Of a stretch of DNA of 64,000 bases, positions 31,111 through 42,832 are shown one piece after another; positions within the stretch are counted from its first letter, which is position 1, and the number at the start of each line of letters is the position of its first letter. The DNA lies in the NCBI GenBank assembly GCA_949316235.1, contig OX438748.1, positions 30,746,836 through 30,810,835 of the forward strand. The letters are read 5' to 3'. A program made the position numbers and the translations under genes. The notes below the pieces were generated by a model, which was given only the letters and a program-made list of their open reading frames with translations, had not been told where the DNA came from and did no database searches. Source of the stretch: Oegoconia quadripuncta. Lineage: Eukaryota; Arthropoda; Insecta; Lepidoptera; Autostichidae.

Positions 31111-31379
31111 TTTTATTTTATTGATAATTCAGAATCAACAACATCATTATAAAAAATATTACACAAAATTTACAAGCCAAAGTCATGCCAATTACAGATT
31201 CTCATTTTTCATTACAATGTATCTTATTTCCAAAATCTGCGGGATATTCAAAAATGTATAAAGGCGATGAAAGGCGCACCACAGTTAACTTCTTCATTAA
31301 AAATACTTTAAAAAAAATTAATACTCCATCATGATTATCACATTTTATTCTCGTACAAAGACGAGTAATATAAAGTCCA

Positions 31380-31545
31380 TTGAGAAGCTCGAATGGCAAT
31401 CTCCTGCCTCCATCATCAGGACTTCATCATCAATTGTTAGCCATCAGGGAGTTTCAGTCCCTACGGTCCGGCTCAATCATTAGAAGCTCGATGGTACCAC
31501 AATATTTCATTGTCACCGAACTTACATAAATGCGCCAAATTTCAG
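31380..31545. repeat. Probable common lepidopteran repeat
   Basis: 'CCTCCATCATCAGGACTTCA' and 'CATTGTCACCGAACTTACAT' look like a frequent Lepidoptera repeat that ends 'GCAAATTTCAGC'. Not matched elsewhere in the window. Confidence 0.35.
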
Positions 31546-31552
31546 CAAATCA

Positions 31553-33625
31553 AATCAAATCAAATCAAAAATGCTTTATTTTGTAGATACACAGGGTACA
31601 CTACGTATACACGTTTTACATTTTTAAAGCTACTGCTTGTTCAAAAGGCAATTTTCCCCTGAGAAGAACAAGCAAGAAACTCGCGCTTTTTTAAAAAAAG
31701 GTTTTTATATTACAAAATTATTATTTTATATTATAATATTTCATTATTAATTGTGAAATAGCCCGGTTATGCGAACGGGCTGGTTATGTTCATAATTGTT
31801 TATCATCTAAATAATCTGATATTTTATAATATGCTTTCTTAATAAGTTTCTGTTTTATAGTATCTTTAAATTTATTGAAAGGAAGATTTTGTATATCAAC
31901 AGGAACTTTATTGAAAAAGTGTATACATTAAATTAATTAATTACTGACTTTGTGGAGGCGACTTATGTGACCTGCAAGTTTATCTTTATTTCTTGTATTG
32001 ACATCATGTTTATCACTATTTTTCCTAAATGATGCTATATTTTTTTTGACATATATTAGATTTAAAAAAAATGTACTGTGACGAAAAGGTTAGAATATTA
32101 TACTCTTTAAATCTATCTCTAAGTGACACTGCAGGCCTCAATCGATAAATTGCGCGAACGGCTCGTTTTTTTATTAAACAAAGATGGTATTTATATCCGC
32201 GGCATTTCCCCACAGCAAGATACCGTAAGACATCAGGCTATGGAAATAACTAAAATATGATCTAGCAGTATTTACATCCGATACGATGCAGAGTTGAGCT
32301 TCTTCGCCAATTTATGGATATGTGGACCCCATTGTATTTTGGCGTCCAAAGTAATGCCCAAAAATACAGTGGAATCAACAATGTCTAGAGTGACATTTTT
32401 TATCATTATATTTGTGGGCACCTCCCTGACATTAGGCAGTACAAAAACACATTTAGTTTTTTTCTCATTAAGTAACAAATCATTAGCCGTAAACCATTCT
32501 ACTATTTGAGAAATGGTGTTGTTCACGACGTCATAATTTAATTTTAGTCTATTTACTTTAAACAATACAGAGGTATCGTCAGCAAACAATACTATTTCAT
32601 CTTTATCCTTTACAAGGTTTTACTTTACATTTATGTAAACCAAAAAGAAAAATGGTCCGAGAATGGAGCCTTGTGGGACGCCCATACAGACTGTCAACCC
32701 TGACGATGTATTGCCACTGATATCAACCCTCGGAACTCGGTTACTCAAATAAGAATTCAGAAGGTCGAGAGCACGGCCCGTTACACCATAATGACGTAAT
32801 TTCCTAATTAAAGTGTAATTATGAACGCAATCAAAGGCCTTGGACAAGTCGCATAATACTCCTATTGCATCCTGCGCATGTTCCCAAGTCTCAAAAATAT
32901 ACTGTAAGACCTCGACACCTGCATTGGTTATCGAACGGCTCCTAGTAAAACCGAATTGCTTATATGGCATTAGATTGTTACTGTAAAACTAAGTCAATAA
33001 CTGATTTAATGTAATTTCAAAGATTTTATTCAGAGTCGGTAGTATTGAAATAGGCCTAAAATTAGAGGGGTCTGATGTACTACCGGCTTTAAATAAAGGT
33101 ATGACTTTACTGTGCTTCATCAGGTCAGAAAATATGACGTCGTCAGTACATTTATTAAAAATACAAGCTAAGTGTGGTGAAACACAATCAATTACGGCAC
33201 TAATAATTTTTACTGATAAACCATGAAGGTCGGCAGGTTTTTTGTTGTCTAAAGATCGAAATGCTTTTAAGATGTCTATAGGACTCACACGGTTAAGTTT
33301 AATATGGGACTCACAAATCTCCACATTTTGTTTAAGTAGCGATTCAGCGAGTGTGGGACATGAATTCAGAGATTGAATTGTAGTCGATATTGGAATATTA
33401 GTAAAAAAAAATTCAAAAGCTTCTGCAACTTCTAATTGTGTAGTTAGAATTCGATCATTAATTTTTAGTCGCGTATCAGTGTTAGGAACCTTAACTTTGC
33501 CAATTTCGCTATTTATAACTCTCCAAGTTGTATTCACTATGTCCGCGCTATTCTTTATTTTATTATCTATAAAATTTGCTTTTGCTGTGGCACAAACTCG
33601 CTCAATCATATACTAGTAAGTAGTT
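31553..33625 (-). pseudogene. LINE-J, 5'-truncated and decayed ORF2 copy
   Basis: Read from 33625 down, successive open pieces cover the same protein as the 50324..52111 copy: 'NTTWRVINSEIGKVKV' (33.5 kb), 'FKAGSTSDPSNFRPISILPT' (33.05 kb), then after a stop near 32980 'FGFTRSRSITNAGVEVLQ', 'CDLSKAFDCVHN' and 'GVPQGSILGPFFFLVYIN' (to 32620, stop), then 'MFADDTSVLFKV' (32.58 kb). RT catalytic blocks DLSKAFD and FADD are still legible, but at least two stops or shifts separate them, and the region after 32270 is broken further. The 3' UTR contains the 'GAGTTTCTTGCTTGTTCTTC' block. The tail is a CAAAT/ATTTG repeat at 31553..31575. The N-terminal endonuclease is missing. An older copy than 50 kb. 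Confidence 0.85.
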
Positions 33626-33914
33626 GAAAATAGTTAGCAAATTTTGTAACGGACAACTTACGTAGAAATGAACATTGCAAAGCTAAATAAAAGCTTGTAA
33701 AAATAAACTAATACGTACTTGGTATACCTACTAACATGGACTTTGGAAATTGAACTGTCAGTGGCAGGGTTGGCATGGCTCCAACTGGCCGATCTTGATT
33801 AGCTATTCCATATGGTCTTCTTGAATCGACGGGCTGGCAAACTTTCGACTCCTTTTTTGGGCGTTTGCACCGAAAAGGGTTGACTTTCACCTACCTACTT
33901 AGTAGTATTCTGTC
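33626..33914. other. Unassigned; one minus-strand ORF of 60 codons
   Basis: The frame 33708..33890 (-) reads 'MKVNPFRCKRPKKESKVCQP' and 'IANQDRPVGAMPTLPLTVQF'. No recognised motif, no matching copy. It could be a host exon or an old transposon piece. Confidence 0.25.
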
Positions 33915-34190
33915 TGCCTTACTTGGCCTATGAACTTGAAAGTTGGCAAAAATGAAGAAATTAATTTCAAATGCCGTGAACTACAATGTACGACTCCCTC
34001 AGGATTCACTTCCACGAGGGATTTTCAAATAACTGGCCCAATGCGGATTGAGGACTTGGTTTATTTCTCAGGCATGCAGGTTTCCTCACTATGTTTTCCT
34101 TCACCGTTTAATAGCAGTCAGATAAATGCACATAAGTAATTAAATTAAATTTAAAAAAATCATTGGTACATGGCCTGCCTGGGTGCGATA
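33915..34190 (-). mobile_element. SINE-C, diverged copy
   Basis: In reverse: 'TATCGCACCCAGGCAGGCCA' (remnant of the B-box end), 'GAGGAAACCTGCATGCCTGA' and 'CCCAATCCGCATTGGGCCAG', in the order of the 18005 copy. Confidence 0.65.
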
Positions 34191-34202
34191 AACTAAATTC
34201 AA

Positions 34203-34345
34203 TAAAATAAATAAAGGTTTGCGTGGAAGAGATCGCTGTTAGCGATAAGGCCGCCTTTTAGTGCGATTAATGATGTACGCTGTATTCTTCATGTAGCTTT
34301 TGTTAATTGTGCAATAAAGAGTATTTTATTGATTTATTGAATAAA
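34203..34345 (+). mobile_element. LINE-D 3' end
   Basis: 'GTTTGCGTGGAAGAGATCGC', 'GTTAGCGATAAGGCCGCC' and 'TTGTGCAATAAAGAGTATTT' are almost identical to the copy at 17010. Confidence 0.75.
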
Positions 34346-35094
34346 ATACTTAAATAAATATATAGGTACGTTAATTTAATACATACCAACAAACATACAT
34401 AAGATACATAACAAATAAATATAATATATGTAAATTTATATTAAATAAATATACCTAATAGTACATAACTCAGTAGACAGTAATTAATGCGAGTATGGAA
34501 CGAAACTTTGTAAACAGTAATCAATGAAAAAAATCAAGAGAAGCAAGATATTAAGCAATTAACCAACAAAGAATCTTTTTATTTATTTTTTCTGTGTTTT
34601 AATAGCAATACTGTATCACGTCCTTTAATGTTGAACTGGAATAAATGAACACCCTGACTTGCCCTGTTCTTGATTGCACGCTCCAACAAGCGCAGCAGAC
34701 GACCTTCTGAAAGTCGCTAGAAATCCCTGAATGCAGGCTGCTTCCAACCGATCGCTCTGAAAATCTATTGAGGATCACTGATATGATTTCAACAATAGTA
34801 CACAAAAGAAAACACATCATATTAATGGAAATAATGTCCCACTAATTACAAACCTTGTAACAATCATAAATGGAGGCAACGCCGGTACTGATTGCTAGTG
34901 CAATTAAGGTAGTACGTGATAGGAATAGCGCGTTTAAATTAGATGTCGGGTCAGATTCAGGTTAGTAAAGGATACACAGACCGTAAACGTTAACTAGAGC
35001 ATTCGTGGCGCAGTCGCAATTGATTAGCCAAGTTAAGCGACGTCTAGCGTGATCAGTCCTTTGTATGCCTTAAAAACACCAAGTGGTCAAACTG
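34346..35094. other. Unassigned AT-rich stretch
   Basis: Small ORFs on the minus strand (34599..34820) have no recognised motif. Confidence 0.35.
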
Positions 35095-35178
35095 ATATAC
35101 TTATATCCACCAACCCACCCTCGTGGTGGATTATGGCCCATACCCTCTCGTAGTGAGGAGACTGTGCCCCAATGGTGG
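35095..35178 (+). mobile_element. SINE-C 3' fragment
   Basis: 'GGTGGATTATGGCCCATACC' and 'TAGTGAGGAGACTGTGCCCC' match the SINE-C end. Confidence 0.55.
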
Positions 35179-35194
35179 AGACGTAAAGCTCCTG

Positions 35195-35550
35195 ATGGTT
35201 ATAAGCACAAAGTTAGTAAACGCTTCAAAGGGCAATGTATACGCTTTTATAATAAGGTTCCAGGAGACATTCAAAATTTGCCTTTAAATAAATTTAAAGC
35301 AATCATAAAACAGAAATTATTAACAAAAGGCTATTATATAATCACTGACTATTTGAATGATAAGCAAACATGGACATAGCTGTCATATTATTCATATAAT
35401 TATCAAATCGCAACCCATAATCTGTTTAAAAGAGCAACCCTAGAGTTTCTTGCTCGTTCTTCTCTGGGGAGTCAGCTTTGTGAATGAGCAGTAAATTTAA
35501 AATTTAAATGTAATATTAATAGTGACGTTTTCAAGTGATAATTTTAAGAA
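35195..35550 (+). pseudogene. LINE-J ORF2 C-terminus and 3' UTR
   Basis: The frame reads 'HKVSKRFKGQCIRFYNKVPG', 'DIQNLPLNKFKAIIKQKLL' and 'TDYLNDKQTWT' with a stop at 35379, collinear with the 50324 copy's last 60 residues. The UTR has 'AGAGTTTCTTGCTCGTTCTT'. Fragment only. Confidence 0.85.
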
Positions 35551-35559
35551 TTTCAAGAA

Positions 35560-35735
35560 ACGAGCCTACACCTTCCTCAAAGGCCAGCAACGCGTCTGTG
35601 ACCCTTTTAGTGTTGCGGGTGTCCATGGGCGGCGGTGATTGCTTTCCATCAGGTGACACGCATGCTCGTTTGCCGCCCTCTCATATATATATAAAAATCC
35701 TATGAAATAAAATATTTTGATTTGATTTATATCAA
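35560..35735 (+). mobile_element. Another LINE 3' end (FLKGQQR type)
   Basis: '[20 protein letters not shown]' is readable, followed by 'GATTGCTTTCCATCAGGTGA' and 'CGTTTGCCGCCCTCTCATA', a tail typical of a LINE common in Lepidoptera. The final 'AATAAAATATTTTGATTTGA' may belong to the LINE-J copy into which it inserted. Confidence 0.55.
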
Positions 35736-35759
35736 TGGACATATTTTAGTCCTAATAAT

Positions 35760-35865
35760 CATATATGTCATGGTACAAGTAAAGGAACAAGTAAATGCCG
35801 TGTCGTATCAGGAAGTCAAAGAAAAGGCGGAACGTAGAGAAATGTGGAAAGGCTCCACCGACAAG
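35760..35865 (+). pseudogene. RTE-type LINE C-terminal fragment
   Basis: 'VKEQVNAVSYQEVKEKAERR' then 'EMWKG' matches 'IKEKLNVVSYQEVKRKAESR' in the clearer fragment at 53476..53668. About 30 codons. Confidence 0.6.
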
Positions 35866-36475
35866 AGCATAATATCACTTAAATTGAAGGGAGAGATAAG
35901 AAAATTCTTTATAACATAGTAATATATGGCTCTTATTTTATTAGTCTGATCGACTAAACACGTGATTGTGCAGGTCCAAAGTTTTCGATACAAAGTCCCA
36001 TTGTCAGCTTTTACGGCACACAGGGGAAGAGATGAATTGCTTCTATGCGTATTAGTGCCGAACACACACAGTACTAATAACATATAAACTAGTAAAACAG
36101 CCCGACTCGCACAGACCTCACTCCTTTATTGTATTGTTTTACAGCCATATAGATTTAATTATGTAAATAAACAGGTTCTTATCTATATTTCGAAACAAAT
36201 AAAAACCATTTTCCTTCAAGTATAAAATAAACAAATCGTAAAATAAGTAAGTTCAAACGGAATTTATTTCACCTCAAAGTGATTGCGAAGAGGTGTTTTA
36301 GCCACTTCTACCACAGTATATTTGTAGTAAACAATAATTCAACTGGGCTATTTCTTTAGACCTATATCTATATTAATTTTACATCTTTATAATTGTATAT
36401 AAATTTATTACAGATATGTAAATAAAGCACAGTCCGGTTCAAAGTGCAGTCATAATCCAAGTTCAAACGGTTAAA

Positions 36476-37170
36476 TTATGTCGTAGATAGCGATTTCGAC
36501 TGAATTTATAATTTGGATTGTCTTATGACTATCATAATACGCGGTTTGCTACAAGAACTGAACCTGATCGCACTGGTATCGCCAAAACGACGCGGTGACG
36601 TTTACAGTATTGTTAGCTCTGTAAAGTGATATATATCATTCATAATGATACCAGCCGTTGAAGGAGACGGACCACCACTTAGCACATCAACGAGTGTGGG
36701 TGACTTTGATTACTTAATCACTGACGAGTGAAAGGATTCGGTGAGTCTTTACTTGATAAGAAGTTGGTCAAGGAATTTGAGCAGGAGGGATTGTAGATAG
36801 TTCGGTTGAATCCCACAGATTGCATGCGAGGATCAAGTTGGCTGGCATGAGACGCATGCAAATGTTTACCCTTCGTCGGTAAGCATCTCAGGTTGAGTCA
36901 CGTGATTTGTATGAATTAGAAGTTTTAGAATTTAGAATTAGAATTTATTTATTGCATACATTTATGTGGGTAAGGGGTCTGTAATTCCCCCTCACAGAGC
37001 CTGTGTTCTATTTGTGTCAGGTCATTACCTCGTCCTATAAAATCCTAGTGTCATTCTGATATCATATTCACCTATAGTAGCTTGACATAATATTGCCCGA
37101 GCAACCCTATACCACGAGATAGCTAGCGACGTCCCGGTCGCTAGTAACGCCCGTCTTTCCAGGCAAATAC
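36476..37170 (+). repeat. Repeat C, longest copy
   Basis: It starts 'TCGTAGATAGCGATTTCGAC', then has 'ACTATCATAATACGCGGTTT', 'CATCAACGAGTGTGGGTGAC', 'GAATTTGAGCAGGAGGGATT', 'CAGATTGCATGCGAGGATCA' and ends near 'GTCGCTAGTAACGCCCGTC'. Partial frames exist (for example 'VEGDGPPLSTSTSVGDFDYL') but are not conserved open between copies. Other copies: 8705, 38655, 39748, 59312 (-), 3240 (-). Class unknown. Confidence 0.75.
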
Positions 37171-38149
37171 TTTTCGAAAATCTTTATATTTAAAGCAAAT
37201 ATCTAAAACCAATCTTGTATAGTATGATCAACTGCACAAAAATAAATGGTATTTCTAAATTTTTCCGTTAAAATTGATAGATAAGCTCTATACTTTTACG
37301 AATACGGCAAGGCAAATATACATTTGTTTTGATGGTCTGTACTGTGGTGAACCTTAAAGATTTTTTTTCTACTTCCTGTCGCCTTTAGATGGGACATTTG
37401 GTAAGGGTGTGTCTGGTGATTGTGACATGGAAGGCATGCAGCCCACGCTAAATAATAGGATACTATTATTTCCTTAATTCTGATTTAGCAGGTCCTGGGG
37501 ATATTTTCGATTCAGTCGACGACTGGTTGGTTTATTAAGTGTGTTGCAAGTCAATTTGGATGGTGTAGAATTCTATCCATGCATGTCTTTACTTGCTTGA
37601 TAGTTTCATGTTGAACTGTTTCCATGACTAAGTCATAGTGTAGCAGTTCATTTGGCACAAAGGCATAATCATAAAACAATTTATACAATTTTATTGCAAT
37701 TTGCATACCCTTATGGTTGTCTTACTGCTTTTCCCTATACTGATATGTTCTATGTTCAACCCAACCAATCCACCAACAAAAAGCGTTCAAGACGAATATA
37801 CCCAGTGAAAATAACGTTTTAAATAAGAATATCTACCTAAGCTTCCCGGCGCGCCCCTGGGTATATTTCTATTTTATACCGCATAAAGTACAATCAGAGG
37901 ACGTGCGGCTATTGGCAGGGAACGTCGGGACACTCGGATGTAATCGGACAAAGTCGGAATAGGCTTTATAGATTAAATGGGAAAATTAGGTATGTATTCT
38001 GTGTTTATACCTACTCTTGGTGTCCATCACTATTATGTATAAAAAAACTAGTTCTCAAATTCCTGCCATCGCACATGACTGTACTCTGTGCGCAATTGTG
38101 TCAACTCTCGAGGCATATGCTTAGCTAGCGATATCAACACACAATAATC
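37171..38149. other. Unassigned stretch
   Basis: No gene or recurrent repeat recognised. Confidence 0.4.
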
Positions 38150-38412
38150 CCAACTAAAATTATAAATGCGAAAGTTTGTGTGTGTGTATGCATGTATGTT
38201 TGTTACCTCTTCACACCTAAACGGCTGAATAGATTTGGTTGAAAGACAGATTAGAACCTAAATTAACATATACGCTACTTTTTATCCCGGAAAAGCGACT
38301 GCTTCCTGTAGGATAAGTATTATTAGTGGGAATGCTTTTGAGTCGTAGAGTAACGCATTTGATAGTAAAACGAATTCAACGCGGACGAAATCGCGGGTTA
38401 CAAGCTATTAGA
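38150..38412 (+). repeat. Common lepidopteran repeat ('AAATGCGAAAGTTTGTGTG' type)
   Basis: 'TATAAATGCGAAAGTTTGTG', 'TTTGTTACCTCTTCACACC' and the far end 'CGCGGACGAAATCGCGGGTT' + 'ACAAGCTA' are landmarks of a very frequent repeat in moth and butterfly genomes, known to me from memory. A fragment of its other end is at 49725. No ORF. Confidence 0.6.
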
Positions 38413-38654
38413 AAATAAAAGTTATTTGATTAGGTAAATAAAACAAGCCTTATATCGAGAACAAAACTGTTATACAGGAGTAGGAATCCAGCAAGGATAC
38501 TGATTGTCAGTACGGACTAGTTGCTGTCACAAATGCATAGCAGCTAAAATAATAACTAAAAATCGAAAATTTAGAAAACCCCCGAGAAATCAAATGTCAT
38601 CCAGATAAACCAAAACAACTGTGTTTAAAACTAAATCTTACCATCAAACAATCT

Positions 38655-39200
38655 AAGGACATAATTGATTATTTAGACAATCCTCGAAAGACAATGATAT
38701 CATCGAAATACGCCAAAAAAACTGTGAAACGAAATATCTTCACCGACATTTGGAAGAATCCGGTGAAGCCGTTACTTAATAACAAGTTGGTCATGGAATT
38801 TGAGCAGGAGGGATTGTTTTCTACTCCGGATGAAACTCATAGATTGCATGCGAGGGCCAAGTTGGATGGCATGATGAGCATGCAACTGTTTACATTATCA
38901 TCATTATCAGCCGAAAGATGTCCACTGCTGGACAAAGACCTCATCCCAATTGTTTACATAATTGTATCTAATGATTTATGAGTGGGTAATTGCCTCCTTA
39001 AAGAGTTAAGGTAATCCGGCCCGTGTTCCATCAGTGGCATACCATAACCTCATTCTATTAAATTCTAGTGTCATTCTGAAATCCTATTAGCATTTAGTAG
39101 CTTGACATAATATCGTAATTGCCCGAGCCACCCTATACCACGAGAGGCTGGCACCGTCCCAGTCGCTAGCAACGCCCATGTTTACCCGACCTATATAATG
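38655..39200 (+). repeat. Repeat C copy, 5' truncated, with a LINE insertion
   Basis: 'GAATTTGAGCAGGAGGGATT', 'ATAGATTGCATGCGAGGGCC', 'GAGAGGCTGGCACCGTCCCA' and 'CGCTAGCAACGCCCATGTTT' are in family order. The stretch 38890..38960 interrupts it. The 95-codon ORF here runs from repeat C into the insertion. Confidence 0.7.
38890..38960 (-). mobile_element. RTE-type LINE 3' terminus nested in repeat C
   Basis: On the minus strand: 'GAGGTCTTTGTCCAGCAGTG', 'GACATCTTTCGGCTGATAAT' and a GATGATAATG tail, the usual end of RTE-like lepidopteran elements. Confidence 0.6.
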
Positions 39201-39747
39201 TTTAGACATTTTACTTTATGTAGGTGTAGCCACGAAAGTGATGCTATGATCCCACCAATAACTTTTAAAATTTTAACCTGTATTAGTAAAACACCGAAAA
39301 TATCGCTTAAAATTTTTTATATGATCGATTACACTTTGTATGTAAACTGCATATTCATAAAGATAAATAAAAAAAATATTAATCATAGTCAATAAGCCAG
39401 ATCCTATTCCTGAAAAAATAAAAACATTTTCTACAATAATATGAAAACCGACAAATTTGTAGGGTTGTAACACATCTGCACGTTTCATAGATTACTCTTT
39501 GAGTTAACCCAATAAGAAAGGATTAGCCTCAGTTGCCGGGACTGAAAGAACCCATGTGACGGATTTGTTACCAAGATGTAATTGAACTGAGCCCGTTTGT
39601 CGTGAAAAATAGGGTTTTAAAATGACTTTATCTTCTTAGGAAACCTATTGCATATTGTCCGACATGGACTTTTTCGTTTTTTATTAATCTAACAGTAATT
39701 ACTTTTTTTATATTAGTAAGTATTAATTAGACGTTAGTAAATTTAAT
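39201..39747. other. Unassigned AT-rich stretch
   Basis: Nothing recognised. Confidence 0.4.
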
Positions 39748-40424
39748 AATGTATATGTCACGGATAGCGATAAATTAGCGATGATTTGGAAAGTCATATG
39801 AATACCATGGTGCGGGGTTTGCTACGAGAAGAGAACCTGGTGGTGCTGGTATCACCGGAAATGGCGCGATGACAACACTTATACTAATATTAGGTTTGGA
39901 AATCAAAATGAATAATGACTTTGCTACCAAGCTGTCAAAGGAAATGGACCACCACTTAGCACATTAACGACCGTGAGTGACTTAATAGTATCACCCACAC
40001 TTGAAAGAATTCGGTGAGTAGTTACTTAATAAGAAATTGATCATGAAATTTGAGCAAGGAGAAATTGTAGACTGAATTGGATGAATTGCACAGACTGCAT
40101 ACGAGGACCAAGTTGGATGGCATGAGGGAACATGCAAATGTTAACCGTTCACCGGTAAGCATCTCAGGTGTCATGGTCATAATTTAATATTATTATTTGT
40201 ATGTGTGGTCTGTAATTACCACCTCACTTAAAGATTTAAGGTTATCGGGTCTGTGCCACCAGTGGCAGATCATTACCTCGTTCAATTAAATCCAAGTGTC
40301 ATTCTGATAACCTATTCCCTGTATTGGCTTGACATAAATTGCAATTTCCCGAGTTACCCTATACGAGAAATTGCACCTTCCCAGTCGCTAGCAACGCCCG
40401 CTTTACCCCGACATAGGTATATGA
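39748..40424 (+). repeat. Repeat C copy
   Basis: Starts 'ATGTCACGGATAGCGATAAA', carries 'ATGGACCACCACTTAGCACA', 'GCACAGACTGCATACGAGGA' and 'AAGCATCTCAGGTGTCATGG', and ends 'GCTAGCAACGCCCGCTTTAC' + 'CCCGACATA'. It abuts a LINE-K tail at 40427. Confidence 0.75.
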
Positions 40425-40426
40425 TA

Positions 40427-40690
40427 TGAGAATATGTTACAGGATATTTTAAATAGTATTCCTTGTAAACTGTATTCATATAACATAAAGTACTTCATAG
40501 AAAGATCCATGATAGAAAGTACTTTATTAACAAAAATTTCGATAGAGAACCACATGTCTACTTGCTTTCTCACATTTTTGTCCTCATTCGCACTATACAC
40601 AAACTTTTATAGGTTTTAATTAGCGTCTTACAGTTAAGATTTTTAAATAATGTATTTATGGATAAATAAACTAAAGCAAAATATTAATTG
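40427..40690 (+). pseudogene. LINE-K ORF2 C-terminus and 3' UTR fragment
   Basis: 'AGGATATTTTAAATAGTATT' and 'TATTCATATAACATAAA' match the last codons of the intact LINE-K (58410..58460), with 'AAGTACTTCATAGAAAGAT' where the intact copy has the ORF end. The UTR blocks 'ACATGTCTACTTGCTTT', 'CCTCATTCGCACTA' and 'TTATGGATAAATAAA' match 58540..58730. There are internal deletions relative to the intact copy. It shows that the family has been active here more than once. Confidence 0.85.
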
Positions 40691-40946
40691 TAAGTAGAAG
40701 ATATTTGCAATTATTGATGTCTTAATTGTTCTGATCGATTCATAACTCTGCGATTCATCCAGTAACTTACATAGGTGCCCTGCCATCCCCGTACATGTCA
40801 CGCACGCGTGTACTTTTAAAACTCTGTGTGAAAAGAGAATAATAACATGACAAAGGGAACTTATCTTTTTTATTTCAGTTAATTTTAGAGTGGCTGAAAG
40901 TATAATAGCTCTATAATAAATTAATATAATAATATTATTATAGGAT

Positions 40947-41178
40947 CAAATACTATACCAAAAGGTTGCGGGTTCGAATCCCGCTAGGGGAATATGTTTG
41001 TGTGATGAATACGGACATGTGAATCCGAGTTATTGATGTTTTCATTTATAATAAGTATATATTTACAAAAACAAAATATGTATTTATGTAGTATATCAAC
41101 CATCTGGTATCTCCAACACAAACCTATAGTTGCTTACTGTGGAATTAGATGGCGCTGTGTGTATGTCTAAGGATATTT
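40947..41178 (+). mobile_element. SINE-A, 5' truncated
   Basis: Begins within the head at 'ACTATACCAAAAGGTTGCGG', B-box 'GGTTCGAATCCCGC', then the full body and 3' block 'TGGAATTAGATGGCGCTGTG'. Followed by an ATT-repeat tail. Confidence 0.85.
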
Positions 41179-41189
41179 ATTATTATTAT

Positions 41190-41376
41190 TAATGTTTCTT
41201 ATGCACAACGGGTTAGCACTTGACCTCAATCACACCTGATGTTAAATGAAGATGAACATAAGGCCGAAGGTGGAATACCCATCTTATTTGGGGACTGGCT
41301 ATCTTGTTCTTGAGAACCGGAATACAACAATGCTATTAAAATTGCTGTTTGGCGGCAGATTTAGATAAGATGGTTA
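41190..41376 (-). mobile_element. SINE-B, 5' truncated
   Basis: In reverse: 'CCATCTTATCTAAATCTGCC', 'AAGATAGCCAGTCCCC' and 'TCAGGTGTGATTGAGGTCAA', with an A-rich end near 41195. It directly follows a SINE-A in opposite orientation. Confidence 0.8.
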
Positions 41377-42139
41377 AAACTATAATGACTAGCGTAGATT
41401 TGGATTTGTACATATTAATAGAGTAACAATTAGATTAAAGTACTAACATTTGTAATTACATTTTACAGAAGCGCAGAGCCCTCATAAATTTGCTGTGCCC
41501 TAACAGGGCGACTAACAAATACCACTTATCATAAGGCACCATTGTTGTACTGTACACCATTATTTTACAAATAAATACCGTCCCTGTTGTCTGAATCCTC
41601 AAAGTAGAATTCCCCGGAGCTCGAGGGATTTCTATTCACTTTCTGTTATTGCATTTGAATATGCTTGAAGAGCTTCTTTAGAGTAAAAACCGCGACGGGA
41701 ATCCATTCCATGTCCCGATACCTCGCAACAAAAACATTCACGGTAGGTACCGCTTAAATTTTACAGTGCGTAACGTTGCAGGCATTCTCGTAAATCGTTA
41801 TTCGTATTGCGAGAATTACCGACCATGGACGAATCATTGGATGTGATTTTTACCACTATGCATTCACCAACAAAATGATGACACTAGTAGGTATACAAAT
41901 GTGAAATAAGTTCCACGTTAAACCATTTATTTCCAGAAACCACAAAAACATACAAGAAATCAAAACAGAGGTGACTAAAGCCCGTATCCTACAAACCGCT
42001 CTCGAGACTGAGATGGCCACAAGCTGACGCTAGAGAATCTGTTGCATATTAAAACAATATCAAAAAAAAAAGACAAAAAGAAAACTATAATATCGAGACC
42101 GAGACGCGATCCCAATCTCAAGATCGATCCATCAACACG
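41377..42139. other. Unassigned stretch
   Basis: No gene or recurrent repeat recognised. Confidence 0.4.
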
Positions 42140-42330
42140 GCTTTATACATACATATACTCACGCCTGTTTGCCGTTGGGGTAGGCTGAGACATTGAGTTC
42201 CTCTTGCAACGATCCTGACATACTACTTTTACTTCTTCCACTCTCATCAAAATACTTCATACACGCTCTTAGCTTACTGATTGATCACACCTGACCTTTT
42301 GTGAGTGCTGGCAGCAAAACAAACTAGCCC
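42140..42330 (+). repeat. Common lepidopteran repeat ('CACGCCTGTTTGCC' type)
   Basis: 'CATACATATACTCACGCCTG', 'GGGGTAGGCTGAGACATTGA' and 'CTTCCACTCTCATCAAAATA' match a repeat I know to be frequent in Lepidoptera, usually a LINE 3' part. Single copy in this window. Confidence 0.5.
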
Positions 42331-42779
42331 AAATTCGATTATCTTGCCTATTTCCCATCACTCGAAAATCGGCAGTAAATAAATTATTTTAGGGTAAATT
42401 ATTGGTCACTATTGTTTATTATTCCCACCTATTATCACATTCACATTAATTATCTGTGTATTGTCATCTTTGTTTATTATTAATGTATGGAAAACTAAAC
42501 TTTCAATATTTCATGTATTTAATGACTGTGTTGGTTGACGTCCGTGCGTCATGTGAGGCTCCTCTGAAAATCAGCGTTGTAGTTATTACTGAGATTAGTT
42601 ATTATTACATGCTGAGATGGAGACCTTTTTGGCACCACTTTGCGACACCAGAAAATATGTCTAAGGAATCGAAGTCTATTTTCCTTTGTGATTTCCATTT
42701 ACCATGAAATTAGTTACTTGGGTTTGTAAAAAAAATTATTTGAAATGTTAATTTATATATAAGTTGTATCATGTTAGTT

Positions 42780-42832
42780 TGTGTGTCGTTTATTGGGTCA
42801 AATAAAATTTTTCTATTCTATTCTATTCTATT
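42780..42832 (+). mobile_element. Retroposon 3' end with TTCTA-repeat tail
   Basis: 'AATAAAATTTTTCTATTCTA' ends in three TTCTA units, a polyadenylation-like signal plus simple tail. The body upstream (from about 42600, 'GAGATGGAGACCTTTTTGGC') resembles 61905..62070. Confidence 0.45.

Noticed and set aside
33708..33890. Host exon encoding 'KVNPFRCKRPKKESKVCQP'
   Set aside because: No recognised domain and no clear acceptor and donor pair; kept only as an unassigned stretch.
38694..38981. 95-codon + strand ORF
   Set aside because: It covers repeat C and continues into a nested reverse-oriented LINE tail; other repeat-C copies have stops in this frame.
42456..42707. 83-codon ORF
   Set aside because: Overlaps a retroposon body similar to 61905..62070; no protein motif.
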